NCBI GenBank assembly: GCA_030618475.1
Contig: JAUXDG010000035.1
Coordinates: 1-16,365, forward strand
DNA length: 16,365 bases
From: Gammaproteobacteria bacterium
GTDB lineage: Bacteria; Pseudomonadota; Gammaproteobacteria; DSM-19610
Reading direction: 5' to 3'
Position 1 is the stretch's first letter, and every line of letters begins with the position of its first letter. Below the pieces are notes generated by a model. The model made no database searches, was not told the DNA's origin, and was given only the letters and a program-made list of their open reading frames with translations. Below are positions 1 through 7,543 of this stretch, piece after piece. The position numbers and the translations under genes were made by a program.

Positions 1-476
1 GCCAGGTGCACAATCAGCACCACCAGCGACTCATCGCCTTCTCCAAAACGCACCGCCATGGCACCACGACCGGGGATACGTCCTGGCAGTTTGTGCTCGG
101 TAATACCGCTTGGTTTATAACGGCTCAACACACCCAGACTGTGTTGGGCGAGACGTCCAATGCGACGATTTGTCTGGTCATCCCAATAGGGGAATCCTGC
201 GTTGGCCGCCAGATATTGGGTGATATTGACAAAACCACTGCGTGCACTGCCAGCATCGGCTTCCTGTACACCGACCAGATCAAATTCACTCATCAGCTGA
301 GCGATGTTATCCAGGTTGGCGAAACGTTGCGGGTGGTGTAGCACATGTTTCCAGCTATGCGTCAGATACTGACCGTAACGCCGGGTTTTGATACCGATCT
401 GAATGTTATAGCTCAGCAGGCGCAGCGTTCTGTTAGGTGCATGCCGAACTTTCTTGGCGTTTGCGACTTTTGGCAT
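1..476 (-). CDS. Endonuclease/exonuclease/phosphatase (EEP) family protein, N-terminal part
   Basis: The first 158 residues of a gene that runs off the left edge of the window. The translation shows the EEP fold start: a beta strand ending LLSYNIQ (Asn24, usual metal/phosphate-site Asn) and LVGVQEAD (Glu72, the usual Mg-binding Glu), then a GRGAMAVRF strand and VVLIVHL, which in the family leads towards the catalytic His region lying outside the window. Members of this superfamily cleave phosphodiester or phosphomonoester bonds; the substrate cannot be told from this fragment. No signal peptide is visible; the N-terminus is basic (PKVANAKKVRHAPNR). The start ATG (474-476) lies 6 bp after the stop of the acetolactate synthase gene, so the two are probably cotranscribed. 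No strong ribosome binding site is seen. In Pseudomonas I recall an EEP protein directly after dsbA, which supports this as the ancestral neighbour. Confidence 0.85.
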   Translation of the reverse strand, partial: MPKVANAKKVRHAPNRTLRLLSYNIQIGIKTRRYGQYLTHSWKHVLHHPQRFANLDNIAQLMSEFDLVGVQEADAGSARSGFVNITQYLAANAGFPYWDDQTNRRIGRLAQHSLGVLSRYKPSGITEHKLPGRIPGRGAMAVRFGEGDESLVVLIVHL

Positions 477-482
477 TTTCGT

Positions 483-2114
483 TTAAATCGGGCAGACAAG
501 GTTGCCCAGTTGCTCTGTCAGTTTAAGGTTCTCGCTGTAATCAACCGGACAATCGATAATACTTACAGTCGGCTGCACCAGCGCTTCCTTAAGTATACCC
601 TGTAACTGTCCCGGACCTGTGACCCGGTAACCGGCTGCGCCAAAAGATTCTGCATATTTCACAAAATCCGGATTGGTGAAATCGACGTGAGAGGAACGCT
701 GAAACTGGTGCATCTGCTTCCACTCGATCAGACCGTAACCGGCGTCGTTCCAGATCAGAATCACAATCGGAACCTGCAGGCGCATGGCGGTCTCGATTTC
801 CTGAGAATTCATCAGGAAACCGGCATCGCCGGTAACAGCGACCACGGCCCTGTCCGGAGACACCATTTTGGCCGCTATGGCACCCGGCACCGCAATCCCC
901 ATGCTGGCGAAGCCATTGGAAATAATGCAGGTGTTGGGTAGTTCACAGCGGAACATACGAGCCATCCACATTTTGTGCGCCCCGACGTCGCAAACCACCA
1001 TGTCATCGAGTTCCAGCACGGTGCGCAAATCCCAGATGATTTTCTGCGGCTTGATCGGAAAGCCGGTATCGTCTCTGTGCCGATTCATCTCCTCGATGAG
1101 CGCTTCGCGCAAGGGACGCATCAAATGCCCCTGGTGTGGTGTGGTCAGCGCTGCGATACGCATCAGGCTATGCTTGAGGTCACCCAGCACACCGACTGTC
1201 ACAGTGTAGTGCTCATCCACCTCGGCCTGGGTACGGTCGATATGGATAATGGTGCGGTCACGCGTGGGATGCCAGAGATAGGGGTGATACTCAACCAGGT
1301 CGTAGCCCACGCAGACAATGACATCGGCGCGGCTGAAACCACAGCTGATGTAATCATTGGCCTGAAGACCGGCGCTGGCCAGCGTGGTGCGGTTGCGAAA
1401 CGGGGTTACGCCTTTGGCCATGAAGGTGTTGGCGACCGGGATATTGAGTTGTTCGGCAAAGTCGGCCAGGTGTTTCCAGGCACCGGCACGCACCACACCG
1501 TTACCGGCCAGGATCATGGGATTGCGCGCTTCGGAAATCAGCCCGGCGGCACGTTCCACCTGTTGCTGCGGCGGTTCCGGCGGGAACGGCTGACTCACGC
1601 GGAGCGGTTTTGCTACTGCGGGTAAGCTGGCCACGTCTTCGGGAAACTCAATAAAGGTCGCACCGGTTTTTTCGGACTGCGCGATCTTGAACGCCTTGCG
1701 CACCACCTCGGGAACCACGTCCGGGGCCAACAGCCGTGAGGAATACTTGGTAATCGGGCGGAACATATGCTCCAGATCCAGGACCTGGTGTGATTCCTTG
1801 TGCAATCGGTTGGTACCCGCCTGCCCGGCAATGGCGACGAGCGGGGCATGGTCCATGTTGGCATCAGCCACACCGGTTACCAGGTTGGTCGCTCCCGGAC
1901 CGAGGGTAGAAAGGCACACGCCGGCACGCCCCGTCAGACGGCCATAGACGTCGGCCATAAAGGCAGCGCCCTGTTCGTGGCGCGTGGTGATAAAGCGGAT
2001 GCTGGAATCGAGCAGGGCATCCATGACTTCGAGATTCTCTTCACCCGGGATACCAAAAATGTACTCAACACCTTCATTTTCAAGGCATTTAACGAAAAGC
2101 TGCGCTGCATTCAT
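483..2114 (-). CDS. alsS: Acetolactate synthase, catabolic AlsS-like, ThDP-dependent
   Basis: A 543-residue thiamine diphosphate enzyme expected to condense two pyruvates to 2-acetolactate plus CO2 in the cytosol. The N-terminal PYR domain carries the catalytic Glu47 in TRHEQGA and a GPGATNL segment (72-78). A middle domain follows (about 185-325). The C-terminal PP domain has the ThDP/Mg motif GDAGF (429-433) through WND (455-457), with Ala where many relatives have Gly. The C-terminus (VDFxNPDFVKYAESFGA, then CPVDYSENLKL) strongly resembles Bacillus AlsS rather than biosynthetic IlvB/IlvG. The Trp that biases biosynthetic enzymes toward 2-ketobutyrate appears to be Lys466 or its neighbour here; that alignment was done by eye. 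No small regulatory subunit and no acetolactate decarboxylase gene adjoins it. It lies 42 bp downstream of dsbA and 6 bp upstream of the EEP gene, so it is likely in their operon. Other ThDP carboligases cannot be excluded. Confidence 0.85.
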   Translation of the reverse strand: MNAAQLFVKCLENEGVEYIFGIPGEENLEVMDALLDSSIRFITTRHEQGAAFMADVYGRLTGRAGVCLSTLGPGATNLVTGVADANMDHAPLVAIAGQAGTNRLHKESHQVLDLEHMFRPITKYSSRLLAPDVVPEVVRKAFKIAQSEKTGATFIEFPEDVASLPAVAKPLRVSQPFPPEPPQQQVERAAGLISEARNPMILAGNGVVRAGAWKHLADFAEQLNIPVANTFMAKGVTPFRNRTTLASAGLQANDYISCGFSRADVIVCVGYDLVEYHPYLWHPTRDRTIIHIDRTQAEVDEHYTVTVGVLGDLKHSLMRIAALTTPHQGHLMRPLREALIEEMNRHRDDTGFPIKPQKIIWDLRTVLELDDMVVCDVGAHKMWMARMFRCELPNTCIISNGFASMGIAVPGAIAAKMVSPDRAVVAVTGDAGFLMNSQEIETAMRLQVPIVILIWNDAGYGLIEWKQMHQFQRSSHVDFTNPDFVKYAESFGAAGYRVTGPGQLQGILKEALVQPTVSIIDCPVDYSENLKLTEQLGNLVCPI

Positions 2115-2156
2115 ATTAACGGGTTTTAAGCGGATGAGATGGGTATCCGTGCAACA

Positions 2157-2801
2157 TTAGTGAGCTGCAGCAGCCGCTTCAGTGGATCTGGCGCCACGCT
2201 CCTGCGCGACAAGATAATCAACCACATCCAGCATCTGTTTATTGCCACCCGCCAGTTCCGCTGTAACGAGATATTTTCCGTTCACCACCAGCGCGGGTAC
2301 ACCCGTGATGCCATACATATTGCGGGCCTGTTTTGCACGATTGGTTTTGGTGATAACCGCAAACGAGGAAAAGGTGTTGTCAAAATCCTCTGCTGGCACA
2401 CCCTGCTCGACAAAAAACGCTTTCAGCTCGTCGGCATTACGAACCCTTTTGCGCGCCTTGTGCAGTCTTTCAAACAGCGGTTTGTGTATCTTGTCGGTTG
2501 CGCCCAGCAGATCAGCCGTATAGTAAGCGCGCGCCAATAATTCCCAGCTGGGTCCCAGCACTGCCGGCATGCGGACAAACTCGACATCGTCCGGTTTGCT
2601 TTTCAGCCATACCTCGACCTCCGGCTCGATATGGTAGCAATGCGGGCAGCCGTACCAGAATAATTCCAGCACTTCGATTTTGTCCTCCGTTGACGTGGGT
2701 TGCGGATTAGCGATCCTCTTATACTTGACCCCCTCTTCAAAACCCGCATGGACAAGGGGCATCATCAATACTAAAACAAGCAAGGTAAACCATTGTTTCA
2801 T
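2157..2801 (-). CDS. dsbA: Thiol:disulfide interchange protein DsbA
   Basis: A 214-residue periplasmic oxidase that donates disulfide bonds to newly exported proteins and is itself reoxidised by DsbB. A Sec signal peptide occupies about residues 1-19 (cleavage after VHA). The thioredoxin-fold active site is CPHC at 52-55, preceded by LELFWYGC. The helical insert runs about 75-145, and the cis-proline loop is TGVPA (Pro169) before LVVNGKY. The length is normal for the family, with an Ala-rich tail. The start has a clear GGAG about 8 nt upstream. The gene lies downstream of cytochrome c4, which ends in its own terminator, so dsbA probably has its own promoter in the 295-bp gap. alsS follows after 42 bp without a visible terminator. 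The dsbA-cytochrome c4-engB-polA neighbourhood matches the order known in Pseudomonas. Confidence 0.96.
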   Translation of the reverse strand: MKQWFTLLVLVLMMPLVHAGFEEGVKYKRIANPQPTSTEDKIEVLELFWYGCPHCYHIEPEVEVWLKSKPDDVEFVRMPAVLGPSWELLARAYYTADLLGATDKIHKPLFERLHKARKRVRNADELKAFFVEQGVPAEDFDNTFSSFAVITKTNRAKQARNMYGITGVPALVVNGKYLVTAELAGGNKQMLDVVDYLVAQERGARSTEAAAAAH

Positions 2802-2837
2802 TTTCTTTCTCCGACCTATTCAGATTTCACCATAAGC

Positions 2838-2945
2838 TTACAGACTCAACAATAGCAGCCTAACGCCAGCCAAGGCGAACAGGGTGACAAACAAGGCAAT
2901 GGCCCCCGGACATGGGTGTTCCACAACTGTGCCGGTTAGACACAT
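2838..2945 (-). CDS. Possible 35-residue membrane peptide (unrecognised)
   Basis: A short reading frame in the cytochrome c4-dsbA gap, starting at ATG 2943-2945 and ending TAA 2838-2840. The predicted peptide has a short polar start containing two cysteines (Cys2, Cys12), then a continuous hydrophobic stretch from about residue 14 to the end (AIALFVTLFALAGVRLLLL) that could form one membrane helix. No good Shine-Dalgarno sequence is visible upstream. It ends 36 bp before the dsbA start. I do not recognise it. The hydrophobic run could be chance in GC-rich DNA or the remnant of a longer gene. Confidence 0.25.
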   Translation of the reverse strand: MCLTGTVVEHPCPGAIALFVTLFALAGVRLLLLSL

Positions 2946-3041
2946 AAAACATCAGGAATATCCCAAGCTCAACATCGCTAACCCGCCATTTTTACCGCGC
3001 GCCCGGCATGTTGCAAGTCAGGCGCAGCAAACAAAATCCAC

Positions 3042-3068
3042 AAAGAAAAAGAGCGGCCGTATGGCCGC
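3042..3068 (-). terminator. Intrinsic terminator of cytochrome c4
   Basis: On the minus strand a perfect 6-bp GC stem (GCGGCC / GGCCGC, plus positions 3053-3058 and 3063-3068) with a four-base loop is followed by TCTTTTTCTTT (3052-3042). It sits 28 bp past the cytochrome c4 stop codon, which is the expected place. Confidence 0.85.
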
Positions 3069-3096
3069 CCTTATCAGTGCTGCCAGGGCCTGTGAC

Positions 3097-3705
3097 TCAG
3101 TGCAGACCCTGTATGTAGGATGCCACCGACTTGATTTCCTGCTCTGTCATGTTGCTGGCGGTATCACGCATCATTCTGGCAGCGTCGTTGTTGCGCTCAC
3201 CCGCTTTAAAGGCATTCAACTGAGTCTCAACATACTTCGCGTGCTGGCCACTCAAGGCGGGGAATTTCGCTGCCGGATTACCCTTACCGCCAGGGCCGTG
3301 ACAGCCGATACAGGCGGCAACGCCGCTGGCCGGGTTACCACCACGGTAGATTTTCTGGCCAAGGTCAACCAGCGACTCCTCCGCAGCACCGACCTTCACC
3401 GTCTGGGTGGCGAAAAATGCTGCCAGATCGGCAATATCCTGTTCAGCCAGAGGTGCTGCCATGGGCGCCATGGTAGCATTCTGGCGTTCATCCGCCTTGA
3501 ATGCCTTGAGCTGCTTCTCAATGTAAGCGGCCCCCTGACCGGCCAGATTTGGCCATTCCGGGTTAACACTGTTGCCATCCATCCCGTGGCAAGCCGCGCA
3601 AGTCGCCGACTTGGTCTTACCTGCGCTGGCATCACCACCGGCAAAAGCCGGCGAAACACCAACAACTAACGAAAATACTGCTGTAAAAACAAGAGGTTTG
3701 TTCAT
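3097..3705 (-). CDS. Diheme cytochrome c4
   Basis: A 202-residue periplasmic electron carrier with two c-type hemes, which in this family passes electrons from the bc1 complex to terminal oxidases. The Sec signal peptide covers residues 1-22 (cleavage after AFA). The mature protein has two homologous halves. The first has heme motif CAACH (36-40) with distal Met79 or Met82 in NATMAPM; the second has CIGCH (132-136) with distal Met178 or Met179 in AARMMRD. Both halves keep the FPAL/WPNLAGQ and YxxxQLxAFK segments typical of c4. The frame is open upstream to 4041, but only the Met at 3703-3705 directly precedes a signal peptide and has GGAG 11 nt upstream, so I chose it. It is transcribed divergently from engB and ends in a terminator at 3042-3068. 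Only one c4 gene is seen here; my recollection is that Pseudomonas carries a second cytochrome gene at this locus. Confidence 0.95.
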   Translation of the reverse strand: MNKPLVFTAVFSLVVGVSPAFAGGDASAGKTKSATCAACHGMDGNSVNPEWPNLAGQGAAYIEKQLKAFKADERQNATMAPMAAPLAEQDIADLAAFFATQTVKVGAAEESLVDLGQKIYRGGNPASGVAACIGCHGPGGKGNPAAKFPALSGQHAKYVETQLNAFKAGERNNDAARMMRDTASNMTEQEIKSVASYIQGLH

Positions 3706-3781
3706 CCTGGTTCGATCTCCAAAAACACCTTGGAAGCGGATGCCGGCCCGATCGGCGAACCACCCCGCGAAAAAGAGGCCA

Positions 3782-3812
3782 ATTGTACACCAGTGAGTTA
3801 AGAGCCGGTCAA
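3782..3812 (-). promoter_or_regulatory. Candidate sigma70 promoter for cytochrome c4
   Basis: On the minus strand TTGACC (3812-3807) and TACAAT (3787-3782) are separated by 19 bp, slightly longer than ideal. They would start RNA near 3775 and leave a leader of about 70 nt before the cytochrome c4 ATG. No better hexamer pair was seen in the 142-bp gap to engB. Confidence 0.5.
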
Positions 3813-3847
3813 TAAAAAGTCCAGTGAAACTGTGCGAAAATAGCCCC

Positions 3848-4447
3848 ATGACCATCGATTTTCGCCAGGCAGCATTTCTCATCAGCGTGCCCAAGGCCGA
3901 CCTCGCACCGCCCGACGAAGGCGCCGAAGTCGCCTTTGCCGGTCGCTCAAACGCCGGGAAATCCAGTGCCCTGAATAGCATTACCGAACAACGGGGCCTG
4001 GCTCGAACCAGTAAAACACCGGGGCGTACCCAGCAGATCAATTTCTTCGATCTGGGGGGAAATCACCGTTTGGTCGACCTTCCCGGTTTCGGCTACGCCA
4101 GGGTACCCCAGGCCATGAAGGAGCAATGGCAGCGAAATCTGGCCGAATACCTGCACATCCGGCAATCACTGCGCGGCCTGATCCTGCTGATGGACTGCCG
4201 GCACCCGTTGACCGACTATGACCAGAAAATACTGACGTGGTGTGCCGATGTCGGTTTAGCGACCCATATCCTGCTCACCAAGTCCGATAAACTGAAACGT
4301 GGCCCAGCCGGCAACAACCTGCTGGCGGTCCGCAGTCGCCTGCCTGAATTCCATCCTGAGGCCAGCGTACAGCTATTTTCGGCACTGAAGAAAACCGGGG
4401 TCGATGAAGCGCGGCTGGTACTGAGCGATTGGCTCTGTGACCGCTAG
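3848..4447 (+). CDS. engB: Ribosome biogenesis GTPase EngB (YihA/YsxC)
   Basis: A 199-residue cytoplasmic GTPase of the TrmE-Era-EngA-EngB superfamily, needed in model bacteria for late assembly of the large ribosomal subunit. All G motifs are visible: G1 GRSNAGKS (32-39), G2 in TSKTPGRTQ (Thr58), G3 DLPG (77-80), G4 TKSD (144-147) and G5 near FSALKK (177-182). The start at ATG 3848 gives MTIDFRQAAFLIS, which aligns well with E. coli YihA. A GTG at 3824 would add eight residues and is less likely. Neither start has a good ribosome binding site. It is divergent from cytochrome c4 and convergent with polA. No terminator of its own is seen on the plus strand. Confidence 0.95.
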   Translation: MTIDFRQAAFLISVPKADLAPPDEGAEVAFAGRSNAGKSSALNSITEQRGLARTSKTPGRTQQINFFDLGGNHRLVDLPGFGYARVPQAMKEQWQRNLAEYLHIRQSLRGLILLMDCRHPLTDYDQKILTWCADVGLATHILLTKSDKLKRGPAGNNLLAVRSRLPEFHPEASVQLFSALKKTGVDEARLVLSDWLCDR

Positions 4448-4473
4448 TGTACTGTCCGGGATTTCTTTCAGGC

Positions 4474-4511
4474 AAAAAAAACCCCGGAGTGCAAGGGGGG
4501 AAGCACCGGGG
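4474..4511 (-). terminator. Strong intrinsic terminator ending the candidate sRNA and polA
   Basis: On the minus strand CCCCGG (4511-4506) pairs with CCGGGG (4487-4482). The stem is extended inward by TGC/GCA across a two-base bulge and is followed at once by eight T residues (4481-4474). The apical loop is C-rich (CTTCCCCCCTT). It lies 27 bp past the engB stop on the opposite strand. On the plus strand the stem has no T tract, so it acts in the polA direction only. Confidence 0.85.
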
Positions 4512-4685
4512 CTAAGAATACCCGGCTTGGGGAAACCGGGTTGGAGGAATTCCCGTTCTGTCTGCCAACGAACGGGAGCGTCAGCTGGCAAACACTACTA
4601 AGGTGTTTGGCAACATCCTGAGTCTTTAGTTCATTCTGGCTCAAAGCACCGCGTTTCGAGTTCGCACCATCGCTCACGCTCGATG
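4474..4685 (-). ncRNA. Candidate Spot 42/ErsA-locus small RNA, about 212 nt
   Basis: The engB-polA gap holds a chain of hairpins ending, on the minus strand, in a strong intrinsic terminator. A -10 element TATAGT (4697-4692) would start RNA at about 4685. In transcript order the stems are: CATCG/CGATG (4685-4668), CTCGAA/TTTGAG with one GU pair (4660-4640), a 10-bp stem with one mismatch around CAAACAC (4612-4586), GAACGGG/CCCGTTC (4576-4552), ACCCGG/CCGGGT (4541-4520), and the terminator stem (4511-4482) plus T8. The linker between the fourth and fifth stems carries TTCCTCC and two loops carry CCCC runs, as expected for an RNA that pairs with ribosome binding sites. E. coli Spot 42 and P. 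aeruginosa ErsA occupy this slot in the same orientation as polA. It is longer than either, so sequence homology is not claimed. It might alternatively be a processed polA 3' UTR. Confidence 0.65.
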
Positions 4686-4691
4686 ACTAAT

Positions 4692-4697
4692 ACTATA
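4692..4697 (-). promoter_or_regulatory. Candidate -10 element of the sRNA promoter
   Basis: TATAGT on the minus strand, 37 bp after the polA stop, matches the -10 consensus at five of six positions and places the first RNA base at the foot of the first hairpin (about 4685). No good -35 lies 16-18 bp upstream; the nearest TTGACT (4726-4721) is 23 bp away, so an activator may be needed or TTGACT may serve another -10. No sigmaE-type GAACTT box was seen upstream. Confidence 0.4.
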
Positions 4698-4733
4698 GAA
4701 CATTTTTGCTGCTTTTGGGTAGTCAACGAATGT

Positions 4734-7442
4734 TTAGTGTGCTTCGTCCCAATTGCCGCCGCTGCCAATATCAACCACCAGTGGTACCGACAACTCTGCA
4801 GCTGACTCCATACGGGCGCGGATTTCGCGCGTCGCAGACTGAAGACTGGCCACCGGCAGTTCGAACACCAGCTCATCATGGACCTGCATAATCATTTTAA
4901 CATCAATGGGTTGTGAATTAATCCATTCACGCACTGAAAGCATGGCTTTTTTGATGATATCCGCCGCTGTCCCCTGCATGGGTGCATTGATGGCAGTACG
5001 CTCGGCTGCCTGACGACGCTGCACGTTGCGTGCCTTGATGTCCGGCAGATAAAGACGACGGCCAAACAGGGTTTCCACATAACCCTGTTGCCTCGCCAGC
5101 TCGCGGGTTGACTCCATATAGGCTTTTACCCCGGGATAACGCTGGAAATACAAATTCACGTATTGCTGTGCCTGACCGCGTTCAATGCCCAGCTGCCGGG
5201 CCAAGCCAAACGCCGACATACCGTAGATCAAGCCGAAATTGATGGCCTTGGCCGAACGGCGCTGATCGGAACTGACTCGATCGGGTGTTGTGGCGAATAC
5301 CTCGGCCGCTGTCGCCCGGTGGATGTCCTCGCCACGCGCGAATGCCTGCACCAGGCCTTCGTCTCCGGACAGATGCGCCATAATGCGCAATTCGATTTGC
5401 GAATAGTCGGCGGCCAGCAACTCGTAGCCCGGTTCCGCAATAAACGCCTGGCGGATGCGTCGTCCCTCCTCACTGCGAATCGGGATATTTTGCAGGTTTG
5501 GATCGGAAGAGGATAAACGGCCGGTAGCTGCAACAGCCTGGTGATACGAGGTATGCACGCGCCCCGTTGCCGGATGCACCTGGCCGGGTAATTTATCGGT
5601 ATAAGTTGATTTCAGTTTGCTGAGCGAACGATGCTCCAGTATCAATCGGGGCAAGGGATAATCCAGTGCCAGCTCCTGGAGAACAGGCTCAGCCGTTGAA
5701 GGTGCGCCTTTCGGAGTCTTGGCCAGTACCGGCAGTTGCTGTTTGTCATACAGGATGGTCTGAATCTGTTTCGGTGACGCCAGATTAAACGTTTCACCTG
5801 CCAGCTGCTGCGCCTGGCTTTCCACCTCCTGCATGCGCTCGGCCAACTCCTGGCTCTGCTTTTTCAGCATCGCCACATCGACCTTGACACCATTGCGTTC
5901 CATATCACTCAACACATAAAGCAGCGGCATCTCCAGCTCTTCGAATAACGCCTTCAGACGGGGTTCTGCTGACAGACGTGGCCAGAAATGCTGGTGCAGA
6001 CGCAACGTCATATCCGCATCTTCGGCGGCATAAGGCGACGCCGTGTCCAGCGGCACCTGGTTAAAGGTCAGTTGCCTGGCACCCTTGCCGGCAACGTCTT
6101 CAAACTTGGTGTTGTGGTGGGAAAGATATTTCTGACACAGCGAATCCAGATCGTGCCGACTGGCGGTGCTGTCCAGCACATAGGATTCCAGCATCGAGTC
6201 ATAAGCAATACCTTGCAGATTGATACCGTGATTGGCCAGCACGTTACGATCATATTTCAGATTATGCCCAAGCTTGGCTTTGTGCGGGTCCTCCAGCAAG
6301 GGCTTGAGCTGATCGAATACCCAGTCACGGTCCAGCTGTTCCGGTGCCCCCGCATAATCATGTGCAACCGGAAGATAAGCAGCCTTCGCCGGTTCTACTG
6401 AGAAAGACAGACCCACGATCTGTGCCTGCATATAGTCCAGGCTGGTGGTTTCCGTATCGAATCCGAACAGCTCTGATTGCTGCAGGCGCTGCAAGCAGTC
6501 GGCGAATTCCTGTCTGGTCAGAAGCGTCTGGTATTCCACATCGGTCGTCGCCGCCTTGTGTTGTTCAGCTTCCTCACCGGTTTCACCATTCAACTGCCTG
6601 AGCCAGTTTTTGAACTCAAGACGTTCGAACCAGTTGCGCTGTGAATCGACCTCGGGTGGCTTGACTGACAGATCGCGCAGCTCAAGTCCCAGCTCAAGAT
6701 CACAGCGAATGGTTGCAAGCTCTTTTGACAAGGGCAACTGATCCAGATTGGTGCGCAGATTTTCCCCCACCTTTCCTTTCACGTCACCGGCATGGGCCAC
6801 CAGCTCATCCAGCGAACCATACTGGCTCAGCCACTTGGCGGCCGTCTTGGGCCCGACCTTGGGTATGCCGGGAATGTTATCCGAGCTATCCCCGACGAGA
6901 CTCAGGTAATCTATGATCTGTCCGGGTTCAACGCCAAACTTGTCCAACACACCCTGTTCATCCATACAGCTGTTGTTCATGGTATTGATCAGAGAAACCT
7001 GTTCGTTAACCAGTTGGGCAAGATCCTTGTCACCGGTTGAAATCACCGTTTCCCAACCCGCCTCTGTTGCCTGTTCGGCCAGGGTTCCAATGACATCATC
7101 CGCTTCAACGCCCGGCACCTGAAGCATCGGCAAACCCGCGGCACGCACCAGTTCCAGCAAAGGCGCCACTTGTGAAGACAACTCGGGGGGCATCGGCGGG
7201 CGATGAGCCTTGTATTGCGGATACAGCTCATCACGGAAAGTTTTACCTTTAGCATCAAAGACAACCGCCATGTACTCTGGCTGGTAGGTATCGATAAGCT
7301 TGCGTAACATGTTTAATACGCCATAGATCGCCCCGGTCTGCTGGCCTTGCGAATTACTCAATTCAGGCAGAGCGTGAAAGGCACGGAACAGGTAGGAAGA
7401 GCCGTCGACCAGAATAAAGGGGCTGTTGGGTTTGCTTGCCAT
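4734..7442 (-). CDS. polA: DNA polymerase I
   Basis: A full-length 902-residue repair polymerase that fills gaps and removes RNA primers. The 5'-3' exonuclease domain spans about 1-290, with acidic-site segments such as LVDGSSYLFRAF (11-22), VEADDVIG (112-119), STGDKDL (135-141) and GDSSDNIPG (184-192). The 3'-5' proofreading domain (about 300-500) keeps all exo motifs: FDTETT (Asp329, Glu331), HNLKYD (393-398) and YAAEDADMT (471-479), so proofreading should be active. The polymerase domain has motif A DYSQIELR (Asp679), motif B RRSAKAINFGLIYG (728-741) and motif C QVHDELV (Asp856, Glu857). The start at 7442 gives the expected N-terminus. It is divergent from the DUF2782 gene (101 bp) and convergent with engB. 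No terminator precedes the candidate sRNA, so polA transcripts may run through to 4474. Confidence 0.98.
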   Translation of the reverse strand: MASKPNSPFILVDGSSYLFRAFHALPELSNSQGQQTGAIYGVLNMLRKLIDTYQPEYMAVVFDAKGKTFRDELYPQYKAHRPPMPPELSSQVAPLLELVRAAGLPMLQVPGVEADDVIGTLAEQATEAGWETVISTGDKDLAQLVNEQVSLINTMNNSCMDEQGVLDKFGVEPGQIIDYLSLVGDSSDNIPGIPKVGPKTAAKWLSQYGSLDELVAHAGDVKGKVGENLRTNLDQLPLSKELATIRCDLELGLELRDLSVKPPEVDSQRNWFERLEFKNWLRQLNGETGEEAEQHKAATTDVEYQTLLTRQEFADCLQRLQQSELFGFDTETTSLDYMQAQIVGLSFSVEPAKAAYLPVAHDYAGAPEQLDRDWVFDQLKPLLEDPHKAKLGHNLKYDRNVLANHGINLQGIAYDSMLESYVLDSTASRHDLDSLCQKYLSHHNTKFEDVAGKGARQLTFNQVPLDTASPYAAEDADMTLRLHQHFWPRLSAEPRLKALFEELEMPLLYVLSDMERNGVKVDVAMLKKQSQELAERMQEVESQAQQLAGETFNLASPKQIQTILYDKQQLPVLAKTPKGAPSTAEPVLQELALDYPLPRLILEHRSLSKLKSTYTDKLPGQVHPATGRVHTSYHQAVAATGRLSSSDPNLQNIPIRSEEGRRIRQAFIAEPGYELLAADYSQIELRIMAHLSGDEGLVQAFARGEDIHRATAAEVFATTPDRVSSDQRRSAKAINFGLIYGMSAFGLARQLGIERGQAQQYVNLYFQRYPGVKAYMESTRELARQQGYVETLFGRRLYLPDIKARNVQRRQAAERTAINAPMQGTAADIIKKAMLSVREWINSQPIDVKMIMQVHDELVFELPVASLQSATREIRARMESAAELSVPLVVDIGSGGNWDEAH

Positions 7443-7543
7443 GCTGTACGTCTCGGTTTAGTCAGAAGGCGATGGTATCATTCCACAAAACGAAATCCTG
7501 ATGGATTTGTGAACTCGCTGGCAGATACCGTGGTCTCAAGAGA

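Noticed and set aside
975..1625. 216-codon plus-strand open frame
   Set aside because: It is antisense to the acetolactate synthase ThDP and middle domains, without start signals or a known fold.
2884..3669. Long plus-strand open frame of 261 codons
   Set aside because: It lies antisense to cytochrome c4 and across its terminator; the translation has no recognisable domain.
3706..4041. Upstream extension of the cytochrome c4 frame to a 314-residue protein
   Set aside because: The extra 112 residues overlap engB on the other strand, show no domain, and would place the signal peptide in the middle of the protein.
4721..4726. TTGACT as the -35 of the sRNA promoter
   Set aside because: It lies 23 bp from the TATAGT box, too far for sigma70; an alternative -10 at the right distance (AATGTT) is weak. 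It is left as unresolved.
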